From contig OZ020484.1 of NCBI GenBank assembly GCA_963971405.1, positions 40,942,770-41,006,769 on the forward strand: DNA of 64,000 nucleotides, read 5' to 3'. Shown here piece after piece: positions 22,434-34,033 of this stretch (position 1 is its first letter; every line of letters begins with the position of its first letter). This DNA is from Psococerastis gibbosa (lineage: Eukaryota; Arthropoda; Insecta; Psocodea; Psocidae). A program made the translations under genes and the position numbers. The notes under the pieces are model-generated. The model worked only from the letters and a program-made list of their open reading frames with translations. It did no database searches and had not been told where the DNA came from.

Positions 22434-24224
22434 TTATGCACGAGCTACAGCACAGAGAAACAGAAAACGAGTGACCTTTGGCTGAACCACTACCGAAATC
22501 GTACCATACCATCTATAACTTAAAATTAATAATTTTATGACTTATTTAGCAGAACCCATCTACCAACACCAACTGAAGGCAGCAAATGCCTTAAAAAGTA
22601 AAGCCTCGGTTGTTTTAATGGACTCTTTTCATATTTTGTTGACAAGGAATGGCCGTTTATTTTTGACGAAATTAATTAATTCCACGGCCAAAATGATCTG
22701 ATAGTGGTCAGATGACAAATTCAAGTTTTCTCAAGAATCAGTCTATTTCGCCGACTGATTTGCATATATTTTGTAAAATCGGTTTGATGCATTATATCTG
22801 GTTTTTAAAGAGTAATAACATTTCAGATGAAAAAATTTGCTCCTTGATTTTCCAACTGTTTTAAATGCAAAAATTCAATTTTTTTTATTACATCAAAAAA
22901 TTTCATTTTTCCCTCTTTTTTACGTCCAATCAATCCAATTATCCAATATGGAAGCCTGTAAAAAAAAATTGAAAATTTCGTGGCTGAAGTGTAGGAGATA
23001 CATAGATTAAAAGAAAACCCCCTGAAAAACTTTGGAACGCTCTCCTGAAAAGTTAGCATTTTGCAGTTAAAACAGTTTCCTTCGAAATTGATTTTTAATG
23101 AATTTTTCATCCAACTACTTTCATAACTTTGCGGCTGTAAAACGAAAAAAGGATCAATTTTTTCAAAAATCCACGGTCATTTCTTGTTTACAAAATAATT
23201 TTAAAATCCCTCCCTTTATGGTCCGTGAGCTTCCGGGCGGATACATATACACATAAGAGATCCATACACCAACAGCTGAGAGTGGGCAGGGGCTAGATGA
23301 TGAATGTTTTCCCGTCCCTTTGGTCCTACAGGAATATCCCAAACTTTTGGCGGCCTGTGAACAGAGTTTTCAGATTTAGGGCCACTGAATTATTCATAAT
23401 TCAAATTTTTAGACTAGAAAACACAATATTGATATCATTTCTGTTATCTGACATTTGTGGTTGAATTTTTGACAGTTTATCATTTGCAGCATAAACTGTT
23501 TGGACTACTATATTTAACAAAAATTACCATAATTTGGTGAGAGTGTGGTTCTCTTTAGGGGTAAGTGCAGCGTATTCATATGCATAAATTTCACTTATCA
23601 TGCTGCTGGGTTTTTGCTGAATCAGCGCAACCCTTATACACTGGGGATCCACTTCACTGAAAATGTATCATCCCCTACTCTTACAATGCACTCTCATACA
23701 GGTATGCTGCTAATGATGCTTGTTTTCGTGTAATTGGGTATTTTAAATCCCTCAATAACGTATCACCCTTCATTTAGTACCATTGATGATGTAATAATAC
23801 ATCTTACGTTTTACTCTTATAACAATATGATCCAAATCGATTTTCTATATGAACATGCTTTCCTAAGTATAGGTACCCTAACAGTTAAAATATTATTTTT
23901 TACCACCTACGGGAGGTCTTAGGAAAGCATTCTGTCTGGATTTTTTACTCTATTTAAAACCTACAACATGCCTGACAGGAAGAAAGAAAGATGAAGAAAA
24001 TTGTCTTTATTTTTCATATGGGTAAATTTTGGGCCTTTCGGCCCACTCTTACAAATAACCCACAAATCCCTGATAGGCATGCATGGACAGATTGGTTCCA
24101 CAGAAAAAATATATTTAGATGTTTTTACATGAAAATGTACTCTTTTTTACAAAACCAAACACCATCCTCTCAAAATTCCTGGGTATGTCCATGCCAAAAC
24201 CCATCATGGGCTGTATAGCCAGAC
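22434..24224. other. intergenic, no gene seen
   Basis: AT-rich. Several 60-95-codon open frames on both strands lack motifs and splice support. Confidence 0.35.
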
Positions 24225-24730
24225 AAAGCACAGGAAGGTAACTTTCCAGGCCTACCACTCACTTGTAATGAGCCATATAAACTATGGCATATTGGCCTGG
24301 GGAGGGACCTCCGTAGGGAACATGGACGCTGTACTCAGGCTTCAAAAGGGGGTGAGTGCGCTACACGCTAAAACTGGGACCTCGTGAGAGTTTTATCTCT
24401 CACTTCAAATCATTAAAAATTATGACGGCCCCAAGTCTATACATATTTAGCTGCATCTTACATATCTTAAAGCCTGAGGTGTGGGAGACATTTAAACAAA
24501 ACGGGGAAACTCACACCTACAACACGAGGCAAAGGGGAGACCTTGTAAGGCCAGCGCCACGCACAGCCAAGCGTGAGCGACTGGATCCTATACTACAAGG
24601 TTTCGTCTACCTTAGAAAACTCCCGATTGAACTGAGAGCGGCGAGAAATGCTTTTAACTTCACTAAATTGCTTAGAAACCATCTCTTAGAGAAAGCTTTC
24701 TACACTGTCACTGAGGCACTAGCACAATAA
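24225..24730 (+). pseudogene. LINE reverse transcriptase C-terminal fragment, frameshifted
   Basis: One plus frame reads KVTFQAYHSLVMSHINYGIL then AWGGTS, the YxSxxxSHxxYGxxxWG motif found after the catalytic core of non-LTR reverse transcriptases. A one-base shift near 24380 moves the frame to ESFISHFKSLKIMTAPSLYI and THTYNTRQ, ending at a TAA at 24730. The 5' part including the catalytic motif is missing. An A-rich stretch lies at 24830-24850. Confidence 0.75.
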
Positions 24731-25382
24731 CAATGACAGAACTACCTGATTTTGACGATACTCTGACGATTTTATTTTATACTTTACATGTATTGTATAA
24801 TTTATAGGAAATATATATTGTATTGTATAAGAAAAAGAAAAAGGAGAAGAAGATGTTGAATTCAGTATTATCAAGTTACACAGAAACTAAATTAATAATA
24901 ATATAATAATTATTTGTATTTTTCTTCAATACAATATAATTACATTTGTAAGGGTAGGTATTACTTGCAGCCTAAATTAATCAGCTGCTGAAAAAGCAGT
25001 AGTAAGTGAAGTCATTGGTTGATTTTATATGTGCATAGAAGTTCTCACATAGCACATAAAAAATTCACATGAGGTCGAACCACATTACACAAAAGTGGAA
25101 GAAAGGAAAAGGGATCGTATATCATAGTCTAGCTCTTTCCACGCTACAAAATGAAATTCTCAGCATCAAAGGGTTGGGTAACCGACCAATATCCGGTAGC
25201 CTACTGCACGTACACTACATGAAACGTTCCTGCCCGCATCTTCATTGCACCTCACAGCGCTGCTCCTCAGTATTCCGTCGACCTCTTTCTAATATTGAAA
25301 TTTGGGAAATTGGTATTTTCTTTTTTCATTAGGAAATATGTACAGAAGAATAGATTGCTTCACTTAAATCATATGCATGCAT
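24731..25382. other. intergenic, nothing recognised
   Basis: No supported feature. Confidence 0.35.
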
Positions 25383-25499
25383 AGGGTTGCCATTCGTCCC
25401 GGTTTCCCGGGACTGTCACCGTGTTTGATCTCTCTGTCCCGGCGTCCCAGTTTCGTCCATAAATGTCCCGGTTTTATGTCTGACAATTCTGGCAACCCT
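25383..25499. mobile_element. 117-bp AGGGTTGCC element, complete
   Basis: AGGGTTGCCATTCGTCCCGG at the left and CTGGCAACCCT at the right are imperfect inverted ends. The same sequence, split by an insertion, is at 7380-8712. Non-autonomous, superfamily unassigned. Confidence 0.65.
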
Positions 25500-25566
25500 G
25501 TGCATGCAGAACACAGGCTGGAAAACACTCTGAATCACTTGCACCCTGAGTGATCGTATGCATCGG

Positions 25567-25955
25567 TGCCGAAGCCCTATTATGGCGATTTGGAATTAAC
25601 ATACCATAGTAATACCGGGGATTATTCAATTTTTTTACACAAATGAGTTCAAAATGCGCGGAAAATTCAAATTACAAATTAATCCTTGAATATATTTTTG
25701 CTGTGTTTTCATTTATTTCTCCCTTAGATGTAGGTACGCATAATTTATAATCATTATTATTTTTCAAAATTCTACCTGTACATTTTAATGTTCCTTCAAT
25801 TATAAAATATTGCAACCATTCTCCTGTATTCCAATAATTTATTAATTTGAATTTCCCGCGCATATTTTAGCACCGTCACGTGACTCCTTACTAATGCGGT
25901 ATTACATAAACCCTGGTATTATGTTAATCCCAAATCGCCATAATAAGGTGGCAGG
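25567..25955. mobile_element. family B-related MITE
   Basis: AGCCCTATTATGGCGATTTGG pairs with CCAAATCGCCATAATAAGG. It contains TACCGGGG and CCTGGTATTATG near the ends and the GCGCGGAAAATTC / GAATTTCCCGCGC pair inside. Confidence 0.75.
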
Positions 25956-26560
25956 AGTTGAAACAGCTTGTAAAAATATGCTTATCACGCTTGCTCGGAA
26001 ACGAAGGGATTAGACAGCGGCAATAGACCTTGTTTTTTTGTTCATTTCTTGATCAATAAATTCTAATTCTATGAATATTTAATGCTACGACATTAACACG
26101 ACCAAAATACATACAGATGTGGTTGAAAATGATAATGAATAGCCCCAAAAAAGCTAAAATATATGTAGATCAGTAAAATGTGATTAAGTTGAAAATCTAA
26201 CCTGCAAGCTTGTAAATTTTGGTACAGTGTATGTAAAATAGTTGACTAACCTAATACAGCCCCCTAGAGTTCAACTAACCATAATACAATAAGATAAAAC
26301 TTGGAAACTATAACCGCTTTTCACAAAGCGCGGCAGCTGCTGAAAGCATTCCACCTATCAGAGAGTTAATCTTGTTTTCTAAAATCTCACAGAGCCGGGT
26401 CTAAATTAAATTTGAATGAGGATAGTCTGAGAGCGAGCCTTTTCACTCATTTGTCATAAAACATTTTAGTGAAAGTCTTGAATTTCCCCCACACTACAAG
26501 GCTTGTTTCATTTGGGCAATGAAGGCTGAAATTAATTACAGTGCAAATTACATCATTATT
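25956..26560. other. intergenic, nothing recognised
   Basis: No supported feature. Confidence 0.35.
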
Positions 26561-26589
26561 TAACTACCTATTTACTAACAGTTTTATCT

Positions 26590-26779
26590 CTAGGTTTTGC
26601 CTGTCACCCAGAGCCCATTTTCGCTGCACAACTGGGCACGACTACCTGCAGGCTCACTTATTTCGCCTAGTCCTGGCTGCTTTAGGCCAATGCCCACTCT
26701 GCCTCAGCAGATGCATGGATGCCCACCTTCTAACGTGTCAATCAATCCTGAGCCCTAACAAAGACATATCAAGACAAGA
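26590..26779 (+). pseudogene. LINE C-terminal zinc-finger remnant
   Basis: A plus frame reads RAHFRCTTGHDYLQAHLFRL, then GQCPLC, DAHLLTCQSI. This is the F-R-x-x-T-G-H ... L-x-x-H-L-x-R ... C-P-x-C ... H-x-x-x-x-C pattern found downstream of the reverse transcriptase or RNase H in some LINEs; compare 61500-61650. It runs directly into a SINE. Confidence 0.6.
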
Positions 26780-26980
26780 CATGTAGAGTAGTGGTACGGA
26801 CTCTGACTTTCACCCGAAAGGTTGTTGGTTCGAGTCCTACACTTCCTATGCCATGCCTCGGAGGGCATATACAGCAGGCGGTCCCGGGCCTTCCTAGTTG
26901 AGTGTAAGAGAGGGCTTTATAGCCTTAATTCCGCTAGGTTGGCTTAGTAATAGAACAAAAAAGTCCTTATTTATTTATTT
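26780..26980 (+). repeat. tRNA-Glu-like SINE, near full length
   Basis: ACATGTAGAGTAGTGGTACGG, GACTTTCACCCGAAAGG, B box GGTTCGAGTCC, then CAGCAGGCGGTCCCGGGCC, AGTGTAAGAGAGGGC, CCGCTAGGTTGGC and a TTATTTATTTATTTTA tail. Confidence 0.85.
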
Positions 26981-27148
26981 TATAATCACTACACTGGCAG
27001 GCGCAGCATCAGATGGCGCTAACGCCAAGAGTGGATGTTGGATAAAGTAAAGTAAAGTAAGTAAGTAGTTTTGTCTCTAGGTCTGGGTGGAAGTCTTTAC
27101 TACAGCCTTTGATGCCTTATTGTAACCCGGTTTGCCTTCTTTTTGTAA

Positions 27149-27536
27149 GGTGCCCATTCCATTGACCGGCTAGGGCTATTTCCAAAAGCGGTGACGTGGC
27201 AGCAGACATTCAAGACTTAGGTGGCGTTTCCATCGACCTCGCATTGCAGAATTGACGGAAATGTTTATTTTCCTCTATGCCACAGTTAAAATTGATCAAT
27301 GATCATACAGTAAAATCACCAACAAACAAACTAAAATTAAAAAATGGCGTCATGGGATATGTTAAGTACAAACATTTTAATAGATTTCTATAAAAAGAAA
27401 AATTCTAATTTCATTCATTCAATGTCATTTGCATTCTGCAATGCGAGGTCGATGGAAACGCCACCTAAGTCTTGAATGTCTGCTACCACGTCACCGTTTT
27501 TGGAAATTGCCCTAGCCGGTCAATGGAATGGGCACC
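27149..27536. mobile_element. Harbinger-like MITE, 388 bp
   Basis: TAA at 27146-27148 and 27537-27539 flanks GGTGCCCATTCCATTGACC ... GGTCAATGGAATGGGCACC. It has the linker GACGTGGCAGCAGACATTC, the inner GGTGGCGTTTCCATCGACC and the core GATCAATGATCATAC, ATGGCGTCATGGGATATG. Confidence 0.9.
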
Positions 27537-27949
27537 TAAGTTGAAGTTTCCCTTTGTATCGCTCTGGTTACACTACTTCATTAGCTCAGGTACAACTGTG
27601 TGAGCCCCTAAGCCCCGGTATAATAATTCTTCATCGCCACACAATTACTGTTTCACAAGCTTACCAACTCCTATCAGACCTGCAAGAATTTTGAATATAC
27701 AGTACGGTACTGACAGTTTTTTGGCAGTCTCTATCATGTATACGGTTATTGAGACCACTCAGCATAGCAATAACAGGATGCACAGGGCTCACATTGTAAA
27801 GGTATTAAAAATAATATTTTTTTTCCGCGATTATTGCAGTTAATAATTTCTTTTTTCTCTGAATTTGTATAAATGTTTCCATAATCGGGCATCCCGTGGC
27901 CAGTAAGCTTCTCAATCAATCAATCAATCAAAATTTATCTTTATTAATC

Positions 27950-28709
27950 CTGTGGTTAAATTTCCGATGTCTCGGGTAGGGGGGGGGGGGGGTTGTCCAT
28001 CTAACGTCACTAGAGGTGAAGTAAATTGTAGATAGGTCTGACCAACACATTACCACACAGCAATAATGGCAGAGCACGCAATGCACTTGAGCGTGAATTT
28101 TCTATAATTTGTTCAAATACTTTTCTGGGAAAGCAACCTGTCTGGTTTCGTTACTCAATTTAACACCTAAAACATGCCTGAAGGTAGAAATCATCGATAG
28201 AAAGGTTTCTTAGAAAAATTATTTTTTAGTCATTTTTCATTAAAATTTACGTATTTTTATTTTTTTACCCCCCAAAGCAAACTATCAAGGGGCAAGCGAC
28301 CCCCCGAATTTTATTAACATTAATAACAACTACAATATATGCGAATTTAAAAGAAATCGTTGGAGCCATTTTCGGGAAATATTTTTTTTAGACGTTTTTT
28401 TTGGAGTTTTTTGAGAACCCCCCCCCCCCCCCCGGCAAATTGTGTTAGCCCCAAATAAAAAAATAGTTCCGAGGTATGATTTTTTTAAACCTACATGGCG
28501 AATTTCAACAAAATCGACTGAGCAGTTTGCCCGGAAATCAACGAACAGACAGACAGACAGGCAGACAGACAGACAGACAGACAGACATTTCGTAAAAACC
28601 ACTTTTTTTCGTTCCTGGGACCTCAAAACGTTTAAATCCGTTGAAATCTCAGGATCGAAAATTTGGACCATCACAAAGCTTTCCTTATACTACGTATAAA
28701 TTGGAAAGC
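27950..28709. mobile_element. element E copy, 5' end truncated
   Basis: Joins the family at GGTTAAATTTCCGATGTCTCGG, followed by a G-run at 27979, CTATCAAGGGGCAAGCGACC, a C-run at 28420, a (CAGA)n tract at 28549-28587 and the right end ATAAATTGGAAAGC. Confidence 0.7.
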
Positions 28710-28712
28710 AAA

Positions 28713-29477
28713 AGTATTCAAAACAAAAACAACGCAGCATTAATGAGTCATCTTGGGGTTGTCCCGTAAGGCTACTCCACAGTTCATGGTGGGGAAGGTT
28801 TCGGAGCGAGAAACACGTGGTTTATTTATTTTAGTTTTTTGCGTAGGTACGGTAGATTAAATATATCGCACATGTTATGAAACTGGCTGGCTGGAAAAAC
28901 TACGGGAGGTTCGTAAATTTTCAGTGGATTAGAAGTCAAGAACCATCATTTTCTTATGTCTACATATATTCAAATTTTACATAACTATATTTACCTTTAT
29001 GTTTTGAGCTGTACGAAAAAAATAATATATTACGTAGAAGGTTTTTTTTAAATAATTTTCTTTGTGGTACAATGTAGAAGTTCTTAGTTTCTGGAAATTT
29101 CGTTTGAAAAGGTCAGAAGAACCTGCAGGGTGAAAGATACGGAGATGAACAGCAATCAAGTTTGCCTTCCGTCGCTCTCTTAAATTATGTTTCAAAACTT
29201 TTCTTTCTTTACTGCCGAATGCCCAGCAAGTGCTCTTTTCTGGATAATGAGTTCCTTTTTTAACTTACACTAATTTAGGCAGTTTGACTTGTAATGGAAA
29301 ATCGACCAGAACTTCGTTTTGTACTTCTCTTTGAGTCTAATTTTAACTTGTAATATAATTGCTTGAACTGAGTTTAACAGTTTGAAGCCGTGGCGTACAT
29401 AAAGGGGCCCCCAGAAATGGGAAAATATAAGTTGTTTTTTTTAAGATTATTCGCAAACTAGCAATTCAATGAGTGTG
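28713..29477. other. intergenic, no gene seen
   Basis: A 72-codon minus frame at 28977-29195 has no recognisable content. Confidence 0.35.
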
Positions 29478-29620
29478 CCCGAATAACCGCTTCTGCCACC
29501 AGGTAATACCTGTGTTGAGTTACAACAGGTTTCCAATCGCATGGTGTGTAGAGACTCGCACAAGTACGATCAAGCTACCACTATGCCATCAAAGGCCATA
29601 AACTTATGTGTACTTAATAA
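29478..29620 (-). repeat. SINE-like family C, 5' half
   Basis: On the minus strand: TTTGATGGCATAGTGGTAGC, ACTTGTGCGAGTCTCTACAC, CATGCGATTGGAAACC, GTTGTAACTCAACACAGG. Confidence 0.6.
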
Positions 29621-29646
29621 CTTTTGTGAGTTGTAGTAATGCATAA

Positions 29647-29929
29647 GGCGCCCATTCCACCGACCGGCTATTTACAAAAACAGTGACGTGGTAGCAGACA
29701 TTCAAGACTTAGGTGGCGCATTGCAGAATTGACGGAAATGTTTATTTTCCTCTATGCCATAGTTAAAATTGATCAATGATCATACAGTAAAAGCACAAAC
29801 AAACAAACAAAAATTAAGAAATGGCGTCATGGGATATGTTAAGTACAAACATTTTAATTGATTTCTATAAAAAGAAAAATTCTAATTTCCGTCAATGTCA
29901 TTTGCATTTTGCAATGCGAGGTCGGTGAA
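29647..29929. mobile_element. Harbinger-like MITE lacking its right end
   Basis: TAA precedes GGCGCCCATTCCACCGACC. The family core is intact, but the right arm stops at GCAATGCGAGGTCGGTG; beyond it the sequence is unrelated. An internal deletion also shortened the left inner arm. Confidence 0.8.
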
Positions 29930-32035
29930 AATGATGATGTTCGGGTAAACGGTTGTAGAATTCAACGTCGTCTCGGGCCTTTGCCCGCGGCAAGACGCTG
30001 ACAAAGACCATCCAATCCCCACAAATAGAGATTTATAAAAATAGAGATCGATAGAAAATAGAATAGAAATTGAGAGGGATCTGCTCACAAATATTTTTCA
30101 TATACGCCACTGGTTCGAAGAGTACGTTAATTTATATTTAGTAATAAAATACATGCTTTTAATATATTTTTACAATGTGTTCAGTACGTACCATAGGTTA
30201 CAACTATAGCACTACTAGGAGTACTAAGAATCAAGCGTAATGTACATACATACACATAGTCTATTGTATTATAGACATATTTCTACATCTAGTCTATATT
30301 CTGTAAAACTACATTAATTCACTAAATCAGCTTGTCTTCAACCAAGACATTGTGGTCCAGCAAGCCTACCACGGCGTTTAAAGAACAACTTATTCACGAA
30401 TAAGATTAAATCATTTTAAATAATTCCCTACCTTCACTTACTGGATTTAAAGTATAATAAATTAATGTTTCAGATTGTTTCATCTACAGAGATTAATTGT
30501 TGCGTATGCTTAACTTATGTATAACTTACTTTCAATTGTACTAACGTGACGAAATCAAAATTGATTTCATCTGCTGGGGAGGGCAATTTTTAACACCGGT
30601 ATTGAAATCGGTTAAATAATAACAATAAAAGTTATTTATTAAACGCCATAGTAGGCCTGCGGGTAGAAAATATTAATTTACTGCAAGAGCTGTTATTTTG
30701 TGAAAATATTTCTTCTGACCATTTTCATGACTTTGGGGCTGTGATGGAACGAGGAATGAATTGATTTCGGCCATAGAAATATATTTACTGGAACGATTGG
30801 AGCCATAATATCCCTTACGGGGTACCCGTTAACCATAAGCCAACTATCAGAGATAAGTATCAACGTAAAAATATCGAAGTCTTACACATTGCAGCATAGC
30901 AGAACGGATACCTTGACCCGGTCAAAACTCTGTACTTAGTTTGTGCAGCCTATTTTCCCCGCCAAATTGCGTACTTATTTTGTGCAGGCTACACTAACAG
31001 CCATATTGATAGTGGTCTACAGCCACGGGATGATTTCTTCCAATTAACTAGTCTAACTTTTTCAGCATCTTAGCCAATTTCGAAAAAAAATCGAAGTAAC
31101 CAGATCTAGATCAAAAAATATGAGGTTCTATTATATTTTTGTTCTATTTTATAGAGTTTAATTTTTGTGTACCTATATAAACGTTAATATAGGAAAGAGC
31201 CGCACCCAATGAGCCAAAGAGCCGCGTGCGGCTCTTGAGCCTCAAAGCCTCAAATTGCTCACCCCTGGACTAGCCGATTCTTAGTTTACCAAATATTGTG
31301 AAATCTCTACCTTCAACTTTCATTTCAGAGTCAGATTAATAGCAAAGAGACTAAACAAAAAACCCTTCAGTTTTCAGCTCCATTAAACATATTTCCTAAA
31401 ACAAGACTGAATGGAGAAAAAAACTGAAGTTTGTTTTCCAATGACTACAATATAGACAAACAAAACTGGAGCTTGAATAGCCTCCAATGTATAGAAGAAA
31501 GTTCGAGTTTGAATAGCCTTGTCTTTCTCGCTTGGAGGAATATTGATAAAGTATGAAGATTTTTTTTAATCCTAATGGTTTCGGTTCTACCTGTCTTACT
31601 GCTGTAATACTTTTATTAAAATAAAAATGATAATACTATGTTTTTTGAATAGCAAACTTGAGCACTTAATTTTGACTCAGATTTTTAGGAACAGTTTCCC
31701 GCTAAAAGGGAGGATTCTCAAAATAAAGTATTTCATGACTTGTAAATTAAATGTTTAATGTTAGCCATTATACAATACAATAGTTACAGTAAATCACATT
31801 TATTAAAAAATATTTTTTTTTAAATTAATATTATCGTTTACGTGAAAAATTTATAAGTAGTAACAGCATGTCATACGCAATCGTCGTCAAGTACAGAGCA
31901 GATGATGTTTCTAGGCTACACCCTGAAACATATTAATAATAATCACTCCAAAAATATATTGATTGGTAGAAAACTTTAACACAATTAATTCTTAAATTTA
32001 AATTAAACTAAAGACCATGTTGGATCTATAGTACA
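29930..32035. other. intergenic with a possible hAT remnant
   Basis: At 31190-31270 AGAGCCGCGTGCGGCTCTT and TTGCTCACCCCTGG resemble the terminal region of hAT-type DNA transposons. No coding frame is supported elsewhere. Confidence 0.35.
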
Positions 32036-32037
32036 TT

Positions 32038-32228
32038 ACATTGTAGTATTATATGGTATATATAACACAGCCATTACATTAACTTTGGTTGAAGAGGTAA
32101 CCTCCTCGTTATAACCGACATTAGAGGATATGGAAAAAACTAATGTCGGTTATAACGAGGAGGTTACCTCTTCAACCAAAGTTAATGTAATGTCTGTGTT
32201 ATATATACCATATAATACTACAATGTAT
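32038..32228. repeat. palindrome of two SINE-T tails, head to head
   Basis: CATTGTAGTATTATATGGTA, then TTAACTTTGGTTGAAGAGG and CCTCCTCGTTATAACCGAC are followed, after a spacer carrying GAGGATATGG, by the reverse complement of all of them. Each arm equals the 3' body of the repeat at 49550-49665. Confidence 0.85.
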
Positions 32229-32274
32229 ATTGAATAAAGCATTGCCTTTATGCAATTAAGTAAGCTCTCAGACC

Positions 32275-32480
32275 TGTTCGGTTAGATAGTTGTGTAGTTG
32301 TGCTAACTTGTCTAGCAACACGAATCATGTCAATTTGAGCAAAAGTAGAGGATTTGGCGATTACTGGACCTGTCGGGGCTTGTGATACAGCGGTTAAGAC
32401 GACGCCCCGGTTAGGCGTAGATCGTGGGTTCAAATCCCGCCAGGCCCAGTTTTTTCCATATCCTCTAATGTCGGCTATAG
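32275..32480 (+). repeat. tRNA-derived SINE (family T) with tRNA-like head at 32376-32447
   Basis: The head folds as a tRNA: GGGCTTG pairs with CAGGCCC, and the T arm GTGGGTTCAAATCCCGC is intact. The anticodon stem ACGCC/GGCGT closes a seven-base loop reading GGT at positions 34-36, but position 33 is C, not the usual T, so I do not call a functional tRNA. Homology to 37727-37915 continues on both sides (AGTTGTGTAGTTGTGCT before; ATATCCTCTAAT and TCGG after), showing that the tRNA-like part belongs to a repeat. Confidence 0.65.
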
Positions 32481-33137
32481 TACATATTGTAATGAACCTT
32501 TTAAACTTCATACCATTCCGGTACTCCATTACCAATTTATAAAACGTTTAAATTGTATTTTATAATTGCCAAGGCTTGGTATTACGTTTGATTTTTAAAG
32601 TCTGTGCATTTACTAAGTATTTAGTACTTATTTGAGTATTTACAGCATATACAAACAATATTAGGCTACTATGATAAAACATTGTAGGAAAATATAAATT
32701 GCATAAATAAACAATAAATAATAAAAATCTCCATTGTGTTGTATTTTTGCTTATTTGGTTTATATTTCACTGACTTTTTCCACCTTACTCCAAGTGAGTA
32801 CTCCTATTCTAATATAGAATTCCATTTCCTTTTAAGAAGCACAGATTCAGCAATGATAGCGAAATATACTGTATACTGACGTATTGTACTATCCAATATT
32901 TTCTTGAGACTGTACACACAGGCGTAGACAGAAATATTTTTGGCCTACTTATCTTATGGTGACATCAATTTTAATATTATAATAACCATGCTTCAGAGTT
33001 AGACCGCACAGGCTCCACCAGGAAATGCCTTTCCATATCGCGGCCAAGCCGCGCAAATGTTCGGAAATTACTTTCAACTGACGGCAGAATTCTTTAATTC
33101 TTAAAAATAGAAATAGAAAATGTCTGTGCAAAAATCA
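32481..33137. other. intergenic, degraded transposon end
   Basis: ACAGGCGTAGACAGAAAT at 32919 and CCCCTGGCTACGACA at 33603 look like opposite ends of one old element into which the palindrome 33138-33528 inserted. No gene seen. Confidence 0.3.
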
Positions 33138-33528
33138 TTAAGAGTGTACAGCCCGTAGGAAACTGGCAGCCCGAAATTTAATACTTTTTATTTTTTATTG
33201 CATTAACAAAGCATGTTATTAAAGATTTGGCTCATCAAAGTTGTAGAAGACTATTTCATGCATCATACTCTAAGATATTTTTAATTTCGAAATTACAGTT
33301 TTCCCATAAACATGCAAATATTTTATAAGTTATTGTTTATATAATATTTGCATGTATATGAAAAAACTACAATTTCGAAAATTGAAAATACCTTATTATA
33401 TTATGCATGATGTAGTCTTCTACAACTTTGATGAGCCAAATTTTTAATAACATGCTTAGTTAATTAAATAAAAAATAAAGAGTATGGAATTTCGGGCTGC
33501 CACTTTCCTACGGGCAGTACACTCTTAA
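33138..33528. mobile_element. palindromic MITE, about 390 bp
   Basis: TTAAGAGTGTACAGCCCGTAGG pairs with CCTACGGGCAGTACACTCTTAA. The arms continue through GGCAGCCCGAAATTT, CATGTTATTAAAGATTTGG, TCATCAAAGTTGTAGAAGAC and a central ATTTGCATGTATA-type fold. TTAA at both ends could be a target duplication, as in piggyBac-type elements, or part of the inverted repeat. Confidence 0.8.
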
Positions 33529-33777
33529 GGCATCAGCTCAGTTTGAAATTTTGACAATTTTTCCCTGATTTCGGGAAAGGGGGGGTCCAGACTCTTAGAC
33601 CTCCCCTGGCTACGACAGTATTCTGTTGTACTATCCTATTTTGTCTTCCAACATTAAGCTACAGTAGAACGCGATAGAATTGGCAAAGAACGAGATTACA
33701 CTCTAAGACCCGAGTTTGAATACCACACACACCAGTTCATTAATTGTTCTTTTTGTCTCTCTTTAAATAATTCTCAC

Positions 33778-34033
33778 CTGTATCATGATTCTGAATGAAT
33801 TTCTCGTTACTCAACTTGGCCAAAAACGTGCGAACCTGACTGGTTCTGGTGACGTTTGCGACTGTGGCAGCACACATGAGAGATATCATCTGCTTCTCCA
33901 GTGGAATCTGCGACTTCTCCACAGGAATCAGCGATTTCTCTACCTGGAATTTCAGCCCCACTGTTCTCGTCTCCAGCCCCAGGGGATTCTCGTTGTCCCC
34001 ACTGTAGTAGTAGTCAAGCAGCCAGTGTTGAGC
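33778..34033 (-). CDS. beat-like: beat-like gene 2, exon for C-terminal half of Ig2
   Basis: Acceptor TTTTTCAG before 34033; donor ACAG|GTGAGA after 33778. Phase 0 start, phase 1 end. Encodes AQHWLLDYYYSGDNENP, VGLKFQVEKS, then SLMCAATVANVTRTSQ. A 21-bp unit is repeated about 2.5 times (33890-33943), giving VEKSLIPVEKSQIPLEK. Confidence 0.82.

Noticed and set aside
28330..28674. Protein with LSVCLSVCLSVC repeats
   Set aside because: Translation of the CTGT microsatellite in element E, not a gene.
32376..32447. Functional tRNA-Thr gene
   Set aside because: Stems are good, but position 33 is C, and the flanks are shared with another copy that lacks part of the anticodon arm. It is the head of a SINE.
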